Below are positions 1 to 7,167 of a stretch of 12,500 nucleotides of DNA, piece by piece; within the stretch, counting starts at the first letter, position 1, and each line of letters starts with the position of its first letter. The stretch comes from Actinidia chinensis (Eukaryota > Streptophyta > Magnoliopsida > Ericales > Actinidiaceae): assembly GCA_009663005.1 (NCBI GenBank), contig CM018900.1, positions 15,069,655 to 15,082,154 on the forward strand, read 5' to 3'. The notes under the pieces were generated by a model. The model saw only the letters and a program-made list of their open reading frames with translations, ran no database searches and had not been told where the DNA came from. Made by a program: the position numbers and the translations under genes.

Positions 1-338
1 TAGAGATTTTGCTTCTATTTAGGAGAAGTAAGATGACAAAATATAGTTTGGGATCGATGATCTTGCTTTGAGCGACGAATTACGCCATATGAAAATAAGG
101 ATGGAGGACATCCTATTTGCAAGGATTTGCATGACCCTTTGGAGAATAAATGAGATAAACCTATAGCGACGAAGGATGAGGAATGTAAGAAAATGAACAT
201 GAAGACGATTGAGCTAATCAAACAGTGCATTGGACACGAGGGGGATGTTTGGTAACGTTTCTGTTTTTCTATTTTTTGTGTTTGTTTAATTTTTGTTTTT
301 GTTTTATTTAATTTTTTTGTAAAACAAAAACTAAAAGT

Positions 339-420
339 ATGTTTGTATTCACTTTTTTTAAAACTATTTAAAAACAAAATATGTTTGGTTCACTAATTTT
401 AAACTATTTAAAAAAAAGGT
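339..420 (+). repeat. two-unit tandem repeat, 42-bp period, in left arm of the insertion
   Basis: Unit 1 (339-380) and unit 2 (381-420) both read ATGTTTG, then TTCACT, then a T-rich stretch, AAACTATTTAAAAA. They are adjacent and diverged by a few substitutions and indels. Subterminal repeats of this kind are common in foldback and hAT-like non-autonomous elements. Confidence 0.6.
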
Positions 421-1061
421 GTGTGGTGGAGGCGGTGGTGGTGGAGGTGGTGGTGATGAAGGAGGAGGTGGTGGTGGAGGTGGCGGAAGAGGAGGCGGTA
501 GAGGTGGTGGTGGTGGTGGTGGAGGTGAGAAGGTGGTGGAGGAGGTAGTGATGGAGGAGGAAGAGGTGGTGGTGGAGGTGGCGACAGTGGTGGTGGAGTA
601 GGAGGTGGCGGTGGAGGTGACGGCGGTGGTGGAGTAGGAGGAGGTGGTGGTGGCGATGGCGGTGGAGGAGGTAGTGGTAGAGGTGGCGGTGGTGGTGTTG
701 AGGCGGTGGTGGAGTAAAGCAGCGGTTGTGGTGGGGTGGAGCAAGGGTGGTGGTGAGGCGATAGTGGAGGAGGAGAAGGTGGTGGTGTTAGAGAAGGTGG
801 TGGTGATGTGGAGGAGAGGCGGGGAGGTGGTGGAGTAGGAGAGTTCAGTGGGTGGCGGCGGTGGTTTGGAGGAGGAAGAGGCTCGGTGTTGTGAGGTGGG
901 GACGGAAGGAGGTGCGGTTGGCGGTGATGGTGTATGGTGATGATGGTGGATGAGGAGTGCGGTGGGGTGGAGGAGGATGTGGTGGTGGTGGTGGTGGAGG
1001 AGTAGGTGGTGGAGGTGAGGAGGAGGAGGAGGAGAGTTGGACGTGTATGTGGTGTAGAGGT
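419..1061 (+). repeat. G-rich GGN (GGTGGTGGAGG-type) imperfect microsatellite/minisatellite
   Basis: About 640 bp are built almost only from GGT, GGA, GGC and GTG steps. The + strand has very few C residues and no long non-repetitive stretch. Long open frames on both strands follow from this composition: Gly/Val/Glu-rich on +, Pro/His/Ser/Thr-rich on -. They have no recognisable domain and are not treated as genes. The block sits inside the insertion in copy A gag and is absent from copy B. G-runs of two to four at close spacing give potential for G-quadruplex or R-loop formation, which is inference. Confidence 0.9.
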
Positions 1062-2687
1062 TGTTGCACACCCTTTTGTAACTAAATTTTGTACAACAAA
1101 CATAGAAACTCCTTTTTTCTTGATTTTCCACTATTTTCAAATAGTGAACATTATTTAAGCCTTGTTTTTTCATTTATTTTTGCAATACAACAGTTTTTGT
1201 TTTCATTAATCAATTACACAAACCAAAATATAAAAACAAAAATTAAACAGTTCTACACACACTGATTGTTCCATCATGTCAGTATAGGAGACAGTGCTTA
1301 GGAGTTGTGGATCAAGTTGGAGAGATTGAAAGCCAGGTCGAAGACATCTCAAACACAGCCTTTATCGATGGGAGGTTGTGAATTTAAAGCTTCAGAAGAG
1401 AGTCAAGGTGGGCGGAACTACGAGCGAGTTCTAAAATTTGGTCATCAGTTGACCAGTGTTGCTCTAACAGTTTTGCCGATGAGATGCAGGCTTACTGCTT
1501 CTGAGTTCCTTGTCAGACTAGTTGGAGACATTGGTGGTTTCCTCTCAGCAATTCACAGCGTCGAATGGGAAGTTAACTACAATATGGTAATGGATGTCCT
1601 ATTAATGAAGAGGCTTCGGAGGAGAGAATGGGTACGACAGATCAGAGTGAGTTGCAGGCCCTAATCTCAGAGAAAGCGGGAAAGAGGGGTCAGGCGAGTC
1701 AAGGAAGAGGTCATCACACTGGGTAACTATAAAAGGACGCTGGAGGTCACAGGCGAGAGTCGCACTTTTAGGTATCTTTTAATTGGCGATCCCCCCAAGA
1801 AGGGACATATCAAGAGGGATTGCCCAAAGTATACATCACATGATCAGTTTTCAAATACAACATCAACAACAGTGATAGCTGATGAGATGAGAGTGATTTC
1901 TCCTGCAACATCGGCAGATGAAAGTCAGATTGGTTATTAGATTCAAGCAGTACTTACCACTTTGCAGAGATAGAGAGTTGTTCTCTACATATCAGAATGT
2001 GAGGGACGTGTATGGATGGCGACTACATAGCTAGCGAGTGGTTTGGGCAAATGATCAGTCCGGTTCTGCATGCCAGAAGAGAGGTCTGTACGTTACTGAG
2101 GTAAGCATGTTAATAACTACAAAAAAATTTCATTTCTAATTGGAATGCTAATTCAAGGGATGTAATTTTTGAAGCTACTAGAGGAACTTTGAGAGTTTCT
2201 AAGGAAAAACAAGGAGATTATATAGGGAAGGAATATTGAAGGGTCTATACCAATTGGAGGGGATGTGTCCGAGATATGGCGATTTAACTACTGTCCGCGA
2301 CATGGGTCCCCATGGTATTAGCGAGAAAAATGGTACGGGAAGCAAATCGTTGCACAGATGTACGTAAAGCAAGCGCATGGGTACTTGGGGATCCGTTATG
2401 GTACTAGAGGATCCAAAGCGATACAAGAGTGAAAGGTAGATGCTTTGGGATAATGTACAAAAGTCTGTCCCGACACGGTATTACAACCAGTGTAGAATGT
2501 CAGAGAGAAGTTTCGAGAAGAAAACCACGTCACTTTGTGAAGAGCTGTAACAGCAATGGCGTGAACGAACCCAAAATGGGTCTCTCTCTTTCGCCATCGA
2601 TTTGATTAGTGGGCGGTGATCTCTCAGTGTACGCACAATAGAGGAGAGTAGAGTCACGACAACTCATCACGTGATGTACTTTGCAGA

Positions 2688-2772
2688 GCACCCAGTTGGG
2701 GGGGTACAGGCAACCTCGTGAGAACGCTCAGGCACTTCGGTTGGAGGTGCATACACTTCGGTAGAGTGGAGT
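2688..2772 (+). repeat. minisatellite in copy A, about 21-24 bp period
   Basis: Roughly three to four imperfect units with a GGTGCA...CACTTCGGTGG-type core sit between the pre-integrase-like remnant and the polypurine tract. The same array, with more units, lies at the matching place in copy B (6033-6148), so it is part of the element family. Confidence 0.6.
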
Positions 2773-2884
2773 AGCCCCGTTGATGAGGTCGAGGTATCCT
2801 TGGATTTTTGTTTTGCAGATCTTATGGGGAGCTGGACCAGAGCTACAGGATGAAACAACTTGAAGATTCGATTAACCCTCTAAA

Positions 2885-2903
2885 GTGGGCTGGAGGGGGA
2901 GAT
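2885..2903 (+). other. polypurine tract, copy A
   Basis: The purine-rich GGAGGGGGAGA lies within a few bases of the LTR start TG at 2904. Copy B has GAGGGGAGA at the equivalent position before 6279. Known: the polypurine tract primes plus-strand DNA synthesis in LTR retrotransposons and directly abuts the 3' LTR. This supports the LTR boundary. Confidence 0.7.
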
Positions 2904-3379
2904 TGTTTATTCCCTGCCATCTAGATGAGTCCAAATCCACTTGGATAAGTCCAAGTCCATTAGCCAAGCAAGCCACGCCGGTGGGGTTCACATGGAGTGG
3001 TCTATGTGACGGTGAAACCCAATTATCTAGAACTCTTTGAGAGTATTTTATCCTTTTATTTTCCTAGTTTTAGATTAGGATAAATTAGGTATTCATTAGA
3101 AGTCTCTACCTCCTTTCCTTGGTCTATAAAAGGAAGGGTAAGGTGCTTAGATTTATGGTGTGTATTCTGTGGGCTGAGAACAGAGTATTATGAGGTGAGA
3201 TTGACAGGCAAGACAGGTAAGAGAGGGTGTGAGTTGAGAGGTGAATTTCCTCTATTGTAATCAATTCGTTCGAATAGTGGATTGTTGATTTCTTTTCGTG
3301 GACGTAGGCATCGTTGGCCGAACCACGTAAATCTTAATTGTCTTGTGTATGTGATCGATTATTTATTTTAAGCACAACA
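2904..3379 (+). repeat. LTR of copia-like element, copy A (could also serve as 5' LTR of copy B)
   Basis: The LTR starts TGTTTATTCC after the polypurine tract and ends AGCACAACA, giving TG...CA ends and 476 bp. It aligns along its length with 6279-6769. Shared blocks include 'AGAACTCTTTGAGAGT', the TATA region, and the 'CGTGGACGTAGGCAT...CACGTAAATCTT' block near the 3' end, which is typical of many plant copia LTRs. No good primer-binding site (TGGTATCAGAGC-type) follows at 3380, so its role as a 5' LTR for copy B is not shown. Confidence 0.75.
3124..3133 (+). promoter_or_regulatory. TATA box of LTR A
   Basis: CTATAAAAGG lies about 220 bp into the LTR and is preserved in LTR B (6489-6498) within the same TTGGTCTATAAAAGG context. 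This position and sequence fit the U3 promoter of an LTR. Present activity is unknown. Confidence 0.6.
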
Positions 3380-3545
3380 GTTTTGAATATGTGGGTTATC
3401 CTCAGACCCCTCTAGCTCGTTGCCTGAGTTGGTAAAGTGCTGGCAAACCAGAGGGTAAGGTTTGAGGGGTTGTAGATTGTGATCTCTTTGCCAATTGAAT
3501 AAAGCTTCCTAGGGAAAGAAATTGCTCATTTCGCAGTGATAAGAT
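3380..3545 (+). repeat. possible tRNA-derived SINE-like fragment
   Basis: At 3413-3436 the bases TAGCTC...AGTTGGTAAAG resemble a tRNA A box split by eight extra bases (3419-3426). Near 3470-3484 a TTGTAGATTGTGATC stretch loosely resembles a B box (about 6 of 10 consensus positions). The spacing of about 50 bp is right for a tRNA promoter. No cloverleaf can be closed, so this is not a functional tRNA gene. It may be an old SINE or chance. Confidence 0.3.
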
Positions 3546-3699
3546 TTGAATCCAAACATCAATCTAATAAGAGAGCAGCACAACCACAATCAATCCAAAC
3601 ATCAATCCAGCGATAAGAAATTAATTTTTGATTGCAGCAGGTTGTTTGTCTCGTCGAAACGAAACTCCAGCACCAAAACTGCCGTCCGAAACAGAGTCC

Positions 3700-3995
3700 A
3701 ATGCTCGCTCAACGAGTCGCCTAACATCCGAGTGAGATCACATCCTCACATCCACCTCGCCAGGAGGTCCCACACCGCGCTGCCCACGCTTCAAGGGGAT
3801 GAACCCACTCCCCACTCTCCCACACGTGCGCCCACGCGCAGGGAGAAGGGAGCACGCACTCCCACGCGCGGGCCACGCGCCCAGAGCGCTGTGTTCCAAC
3901 ACGCACCCACGCGAGGGAAGGGAGTCACGCGCCAGGGAATAGGCGCCACGATGCACACGCGGCGTCCAGTCAATGCTGACGTAGCCGTGACTTGA
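3700..3995. other. GC-rich block with repeated CACGCGC/CCCACGCG motifs
   Basis: The block is sharply richer in G+C than its surroundings, with many copies of CACGCG, CCCACGCG and GGGAAGGGAG-type words. It is open in several frames on both strands (for example 149 codons ending at 3995 on +), predicting Arg/Pro/Thr/His-rich low-complexity peptides with no recognisable domain. I treat these as compositional open frames. The block could be the leader region of copy B or separate inserted DNA. Confidence 0.5.
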
Positions 3996-4035
3996 CTATT
4001 CTGACATTGACTTTGATCGGGTACGTAGGGTAAAT

Positions 4036-4312
4036 TACCCTTTTAGCCCCTGAATATTTGGATAATTAAGTTGATCCTTAGAGTTTCTTGTTAATTCCAA
4101 ATTGGATCCCTTGGTCCCCTAGAGTTACTGAAAATTATTAGTTTAGTCCCTAAAGTTTCGTGTATTTTCAATTTTGGTTTCCAGACTTTCTGATTTTGTC
4201 AATTGGCCCCAAAAATTTTAATTTTAGCGCTTTGGCCATAGAACTTTCTATTTGACAGTTTGGTCAAGAAGTTTCATGATTTTGACATTTTAGCCCTCTG
4301 AGGTTCTCGGCA
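4036..4312 (+). repeat. degenerate tandem repeat, about 30-bp period, TTTAGTCCCTxAAGTTT core
   Basis: Core motifs begin near 4041, 4071, 4101-4111, 4140, 4172, 4201, 4230, 4258 and 4287, each roughly TTTRGYCCCTxRARTTTC. Spacing is 28-32 bp, with one longer step. Known: diverged arrays of TTTAGTCCCTGAAGTTT-like units occur widely in plant intergenic and LTR-element DNA. Here the array sits directly upstream of copy B gag. Confidence 0.65.
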
Positions 4313-4371
4313 TTCTGGATTATTCGCGGGGTTGGGTTTCAGAAGATTTTGTTTCTATTGAGAGAAGTAAG

Positions 4372-5700
4372 ATGGCGGGAGAGATTAATTTGGGATCGAT
4401 GCATCGTACTTTCAGACGGACGAATTACGCCATATGGAAACTTAGGATGGAACAGGACATCCTATTTTGTAAGGATTTGCACTACCTTTAGGAGAATAAA
4501 GAGAAAAACCTTTGCGCGATAAAAGATTGAAGAATGGAGGAAGAGGAGATGAATAGGAAGACGATTGGGCTAATCAGACAGTGCATGGGACACGAGGGTT
4601 CCATAGTGTGGCATAGGCGACGAGGTTTATGAGTTGTAAATCAAGTTAGAGGAGAATACCAGGCGGAAGACATCTCGGAACAAAAGCCTTATTGATGATG
4701 AGGCTTTGAATTTGAACTTCAGAGAGAGACTACAGTGCGGAAATATACGTCGAGTTCCCAGAATTGGTCAATCAGTTGACTCAGTGTTGACCTACAGTTT
4801 GATGACGAATGCAAGGCCTTAATTGCTTCTTCTGAGTTCCTTGCCAGAGGTTGGGAGACATTGATGGTTGTCCTCTCTCAGCAATTTACGCCGAAGAAGA
4901 AGTTGACTACGAGTATGGTCATGAATGCCTTTCAAGAATAGAATAGGCTTGGAGGGAGAAAGATGGGGGTTCGACAAATCAGATGCTCGCAGGCCCTAGT
5001 CTCAGAGGGAAGCAAGGAAAGATGCCGATGTTAAGGAAGAGATCATCACAGAGGTACTAGAAAAGGACGGTGGAGTCACAGGCGAGAAGTCGTCACTATT
5101 AGGTGTTTTTATTGTGCGACCAAGTAGGGGCAATAGCAAGAGGGATTGTCCAAATATAAGCATGGATCAATCTTTCAGATACAGCAAAGCGACCGCAGTG
5201 ATGGTTGTGGATTAGGATGAGAAGATTGATATTCTCTAGCAGTCAATCGATTGATGGAGTCAGATTGATTATTGGAATCAGGCAGTACTTACCAGGCGGA
5301 TGGCATAGATAAAGAGGCGTTCTCTACGATGCACCATGGAGGACGTATATTATGGCGAACAACACGTCTAGCAACATTGTTGTCTAAGGGTCAGTCCGGT
5401 TTCCCCCATGGCAATACGGGAGTTCTGTACATTGACTGAGCTAAAAGGCAGGTTCCTATTTTCCTTTTTAAAAAAAAACGTAAAAATTTGATTTCTATTG
5501 GGATCTAATTCAAAAGGATGCAGTTTTGACCTAAGTGGAAGAACTCTCAGATTTTCCAAAGGGAACAAAGAGATCTGTGGGAAAAGAAGATTGAGTGCTA
5601 TCCTCTTGGAGGGAAGTATCCAGACGACAGGGTATCTACTGCTGACCTGGGTCCATGGTATTAGCTAGAAGAGGACAGGGAATCAACCCGTTGTAACACG
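4372..5700 (+). pseudogene. copia gag-protease pseudogene, copy B
   Basis: The ATG at 4372 opens a frame reading MAGEINLGSMH, then 'NYAIWKLRME', 'DILFCKDLH' and 'NRKTIGLIRQCMGHE', interrupted by two stops but otherwise in one frame, so this N-terminal gag part is better kept than in copy A. Later pieces in shifting frames include 'QLTQC', 'SSEFLARGWET', 'CFYC' (about 5104-5125) with a decayed second half of the zinc knuckle, and a protease remnant at 5263-5293 reading D-stop-L-L-E-S-G-S-T-Y. The protease aspartate is replaced by E while the glycine is kept. A pre-integrase-like remnant follows at about 5590-5690. Confidence 0.7.
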
Positions 5701-5753
5701 AATATACACCAAAGCAAGCGTAGGGGTAATCTGGAGGATCTGGAGTATACAGA

Positions 5754-6242
5754 GTGCAAGAGATGCTTTGGGATTATGTCGGAAGTCTGGCCAGACACAA
5801 GTGTGCCACTAGTGCAGATGTCCATAGAAAAGCTCAAAGGAAGGAGACCAATTCAATTTTGAAAAAAAACTGTACAGCGAAGGGTGCGGGTCGACGCCGA
5901 AGCGAGTCTCTTTTTTGCTCTCGATTTAATCAGTGCGGTAATTCTCTAGTTGTGGTGGCGTCTTACCCTTTCGTTCTAGCCCTCTTCCCCGACCACTCGC
6001 AAAGTGACACACAGGGAGGAGAGGTAGAACCCGCGCCACCCCAATGGGGGGGTGTAAGGCAACCCCAGTGGGGGGGTGCAGGGCACCTCGGTGAGAAGGT
6101 GCAAAAAGCACTTCGGTGTGGGAAGTGCATACACTTTGGTGGAAAGTGGAGTAGCCCGTTGATGAGGCTAAGGTCATCTCGGATACTTCTTGCAGTCTTA
6201 ATGTGGGAGTTGGATCAGAAGGCTTTCAGGAAGGACAACTGA
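5754..6242 (+). CDS. 162-codon open frame at 3' end of copy B; probably remnant of the element's internal region
   Basis: This is the longest open frame in copy B. It begins after the pre-integrase-like remnant, runs through the minisatellite (repeats of a QWGGV/GxxHLG-like kind) and ends 36 bases before the LTR. No known domain is recognised. Its first third is rich in K, R and E, and there is a single hydrophobic stretch (SLVVVASYPFVLALF). The homologous DNA in copy A is broken by stops and frameshifts, so selection is not supported. It may be a chance survival or the tail of the family's own fused reading frame. I would not call it an active gene. Confidence 0.25.
   Translation: MQEMLWDYVGSLARHKCATSADVHRKAQRKETNSILKKNCTAKGAGRRRSESLFCSRFNQCGNSLVVVASYPFVLALFPDHSQSDTQGGEVEPAPPQWGGVRQPQWGGAGHLGEKVQKALRCGKCIHFGGKWSSPLMRLRSSRILLAVLMWELDQKAFRKDN
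6033..6148 (+). repeat. minisatellite in copy B, about 21-24 bp period
   Basis: About five imperfect units with cores such as GGTGCAxxxxCACTTCGGTG follow one another. Copy A (2688-2772) has about three to four. The array therefore changed in unit number between copies. Confidence 0.65.
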
Positions 6243-6260
6243 AGACGTCAGATTATCCCA

Positions 6261-6278
6261 GTGGGCTAGAGGGGAGAT
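6261..6278 (+). other. polypurine tract, copy B
   Basis: GTGGGCTAGAGGGGAGAT ends directly at the TG that opens the LTR at 6279 and matches the tract of copy A. Confidence 0.7.
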
Positions 6279-6769
6279 TGGTTGAGTCCAGCCCATCAGG
6301 ATAGTCCAAGTCCACTAGCCAAGCTCAAGCCCGATTGGAGTTCATATGGAGTGTCCCATGGTACGGTGAAACTCTCGAGTTTATCGTAGAACTCTTTGAG
6401 AGTCTTTATCTTTTTTATTTTCCTATTAGATTAGGATAATGATTAATACTGTAGGAGTCACCACCCACCCCTCCTTTTCTTCCTTGGTCTATAAAAGGGA
6501 TGGTAGGGGCTTTAGATTTTTCCTTAACGCATTGTATTGTGGGCTGAGAGCAATTGCTGTAGATGAGATTGATGAGCACGAAAGAGAGGATTGTAGAGAG
6601 GGTTGCGTTGAGCAATCGAGTCTCCTCCGTTGTAATCCATTCGTTTTGATAATGGATTGTTTATTTCTCTCCCGTGGACGTAGGCATCATTGTTGTCGCA
6701 TACACGTAAATCTTGATTGTCCTTTTTGTGTGTGTGTGTTTTTATTGATTATTAGTTTTGAGCACAACA
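6279..6769 (+). repeat. LTR of copia-like element, copy B (3' LTR)
   Basis: The LTR runs from TGGTTGAGTCC to AGCACAACA with TG...CA ends, 491 bp. It aligns with LTR A through the TATA box region, 'AGAACTCTTTGAGAGT' and 'CGTGGACGTAGGCAT', with many substitutions and indels. A short (TG)n run (about 6727-6738) accounts for some of the extra length. The first about 15 bases after the LTR (GTTTGAACAATG) also resemble those after LTR A (GTTTTGAATATG), so the true boundary or the duplication history may extend slightly further. Confidence 0.75.
6489..6498 (+). promoter_or_regulatory. TATA box of LTR B
   Basis: CTATAAAAGG in the same relative place and context as in LTR A (3124-3133). It is likely the U3 promoter remnant. 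Confidence 0.6.
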
Positions 6770-7132
6770 AGTTTGAACAATGACAAGGCAAGCCGCCATG
6801 GTCTCAAGTCACTCAGCGAGAGCGGGCTGAGAGGATTGTTCCTCTTCCACTGAGTCTAAGGTGTGCTGAGCTTGAGTGGTCATGTTAGTGTTCAAGTATT
6901 CAGGACTTTGAGTTTGGCTTCTCGCCAAAGGCATTCAGAGTGAATCCACCGATCCCAGCAGAGTAAAATGTGAGTGGAGGGCTTCCACGTGAAGGGAACA
7001 CTGTCACATTGAGGGACACATGGGCAGTGATGTCCATGGAGAAGGCTGGCCCTGAGGGATCTGGTAAGTGGAGTCACTGAACACCCAATTCCACTTGGAG
7101 GTGGAGAAGAAGAAAGCCAAGGCAATCTGAGT
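6770..7132. other. unassigned intergenic DNA
   Basis: Moderate GC sequence with no recognisable element end, no conserved protein motif in any frame and no clear repeat. The open frame on - across 6892-7185 owes its Ser/Leu run to the (GA)9 tract and shows no domain. Confidence 0.4.
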
Positions 7133-7150
7133 GAGAGAGAGAGAGAGAGA
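7133..7150 (+). repeat. (GA)9 microsatellite
   Basis: Nine perfect GA dinucleotides, seen directly. Confidence 0.95.
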
Positions 7151-7167
7151 CTATGGCAGTAGGGTGT

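Larger units (their letters stand above)
242..1268. mobile_element. foldback/MITE-like insertion inside copy A gag, carrying a GGN repeat
   Basis: Copy B runs without a break from 'GGACACGAGGG' into 'TTCCATAGTG' at 4588-4620, while copy A has about 1.03 kb between the same two points, so the ends are placed by comparison. The left end begins GGATGTTTGGTAACG, then T-rich sequence with repeated TTTTTGTTTT. The right end is A-rich with the complementary AAAACAAAAA motifs, and an inner GTTCACTA near 389 is mirrored by TAGTGAAC near 1142. The arms are thus imperfect inverted repeats around a G-rich core. Known: many plant MITEs begin with a similar GTTTGGTAACG-type end. The outermost right end is too decayed to give a superfamily, and I see no clear target duplication. 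Confidence 0.6.
33..2560 (+). pseudogene. copia gag-protease pseudogene, copy A (split by an insertion)
   Basis: The ATG at 33 matches the position of the ATG at 4372 in copy B. Pieces in order: a 'NYAxW' gag N-terminal region (about 80-110), 'KTIELIKQCIGHE' (about 200-240), then after the insertion 'LWIKLE' (near 1305), 'QLTSVAL', 'MVMDVL', and a half zinc knuckle 'GHIKRDCPKY' (1804-1833). The protease region 'DWLLDSSSTYHF' follows at 1928-1963, and a 'GLYQLEG' plus 'HGISEK' pre-integrase-like stretch lies at 2242-2330. The first two cysteines of the knuckle are lost to frameshifts. The protease triad reads D-S-S where the family has D-S/T-G. The frame changes repeatedly, so no intact protein is possible. 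Domain assignment is by eye; element-level identity is solid, exact residue limits are not. Confidence 0.75.
1..3379 (+). mobile_element. Ty1/copia-like non-autonomous LTR retrotransposon, copy A (5' end outside window)
   Basis: Seen: the order is gag start, gag body, zinc knuckle, protease active-site remnant, GAG-pre-integrase-like remnant, minisatellite, polypurine tract and LTR. The same order and recognisably similar bases recur in copy B at 4340-6769. Known: gag, zinc knuckle, protease and GAG-pre-integrase in that order are typical of Ty1/copia, where integrase, reverse transcriptase and RNase H should follow. Here only about 600 bp separate the pre-integrase remnant from the LTR and no YxDD or integrase core motif is seen. 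The pol part is therefore missing rather than merely mutated. Many frameshifts and stops show that the copy is dead. It is interrupted by an unrelated insertion at about 242-1268. A 5' LTR, if present, lies outside the window. Confidence 0.8.
4340..6769 (+). mobile_element. Ty1/copia-like non-autonomous LTR retrotransposon, copy B
   Basis: The copy runs from a leader (AGATTTTGTTTCTATTGAG) and the gag start codon at 4372 to the LTR end at 6769. It repeats the whole order of copy A without the GGN insertion. The internal region from gag ATG to polypurine tract is about 1.9 kb, far too short for a full copia polyprotein (normally about 4 kb or more). No integrase core, reverse transcriptase or RNase H motif is visible. 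Both copies lack the same part, so the loss probably preceded their multiplication. If the LTR at 2904-3379 is its 5' LTR, the element spans 2904-6769 with a leader of almost 1 kb. Confidence 0.75.

Noticed and set aside
419..838. Glycine/valine-rich open frames on + that look like a glycine-rich protein
   Set aside because: Frame shifts across the repeat, and no start context, signal peptide or conserved flanking sequence. Composition explains them.
364..1173. Long open frames on - (269 and 231 codons) rich in Pro, His, Ser, Thr
   Set aside because: They lie in the GGN repeat and its AT-rich arms. They are open because the repeat lacks stop codons; no domain, signal or homologous frame outside the repeat.
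1305..1664. 119-codon + frame taken as a separate gene
   Set aside because: It contains shifted pieces of copia gag (LWIKLE, QLTSVAL, MVMDVL) and is part of the copy A pseudogene.
3413..3490. Functional tRNA gene
   Set aside because: No acceptor stem or closed cloverleaf; the A box is split and the B box is poor.
3546..3995. 149-codon + frame and overlapping - frames in the GC-rich block
   Set aside because: Low-complexity Arg/Pro-rich products from CACGCG words, open in several frames on both strands at once; no recognisable domain.
6033..6148. CRISPR-like short repeats in the retroelement
   Set aside because: Units are contiguous and imperfect with no spacers, so a minisatellite.
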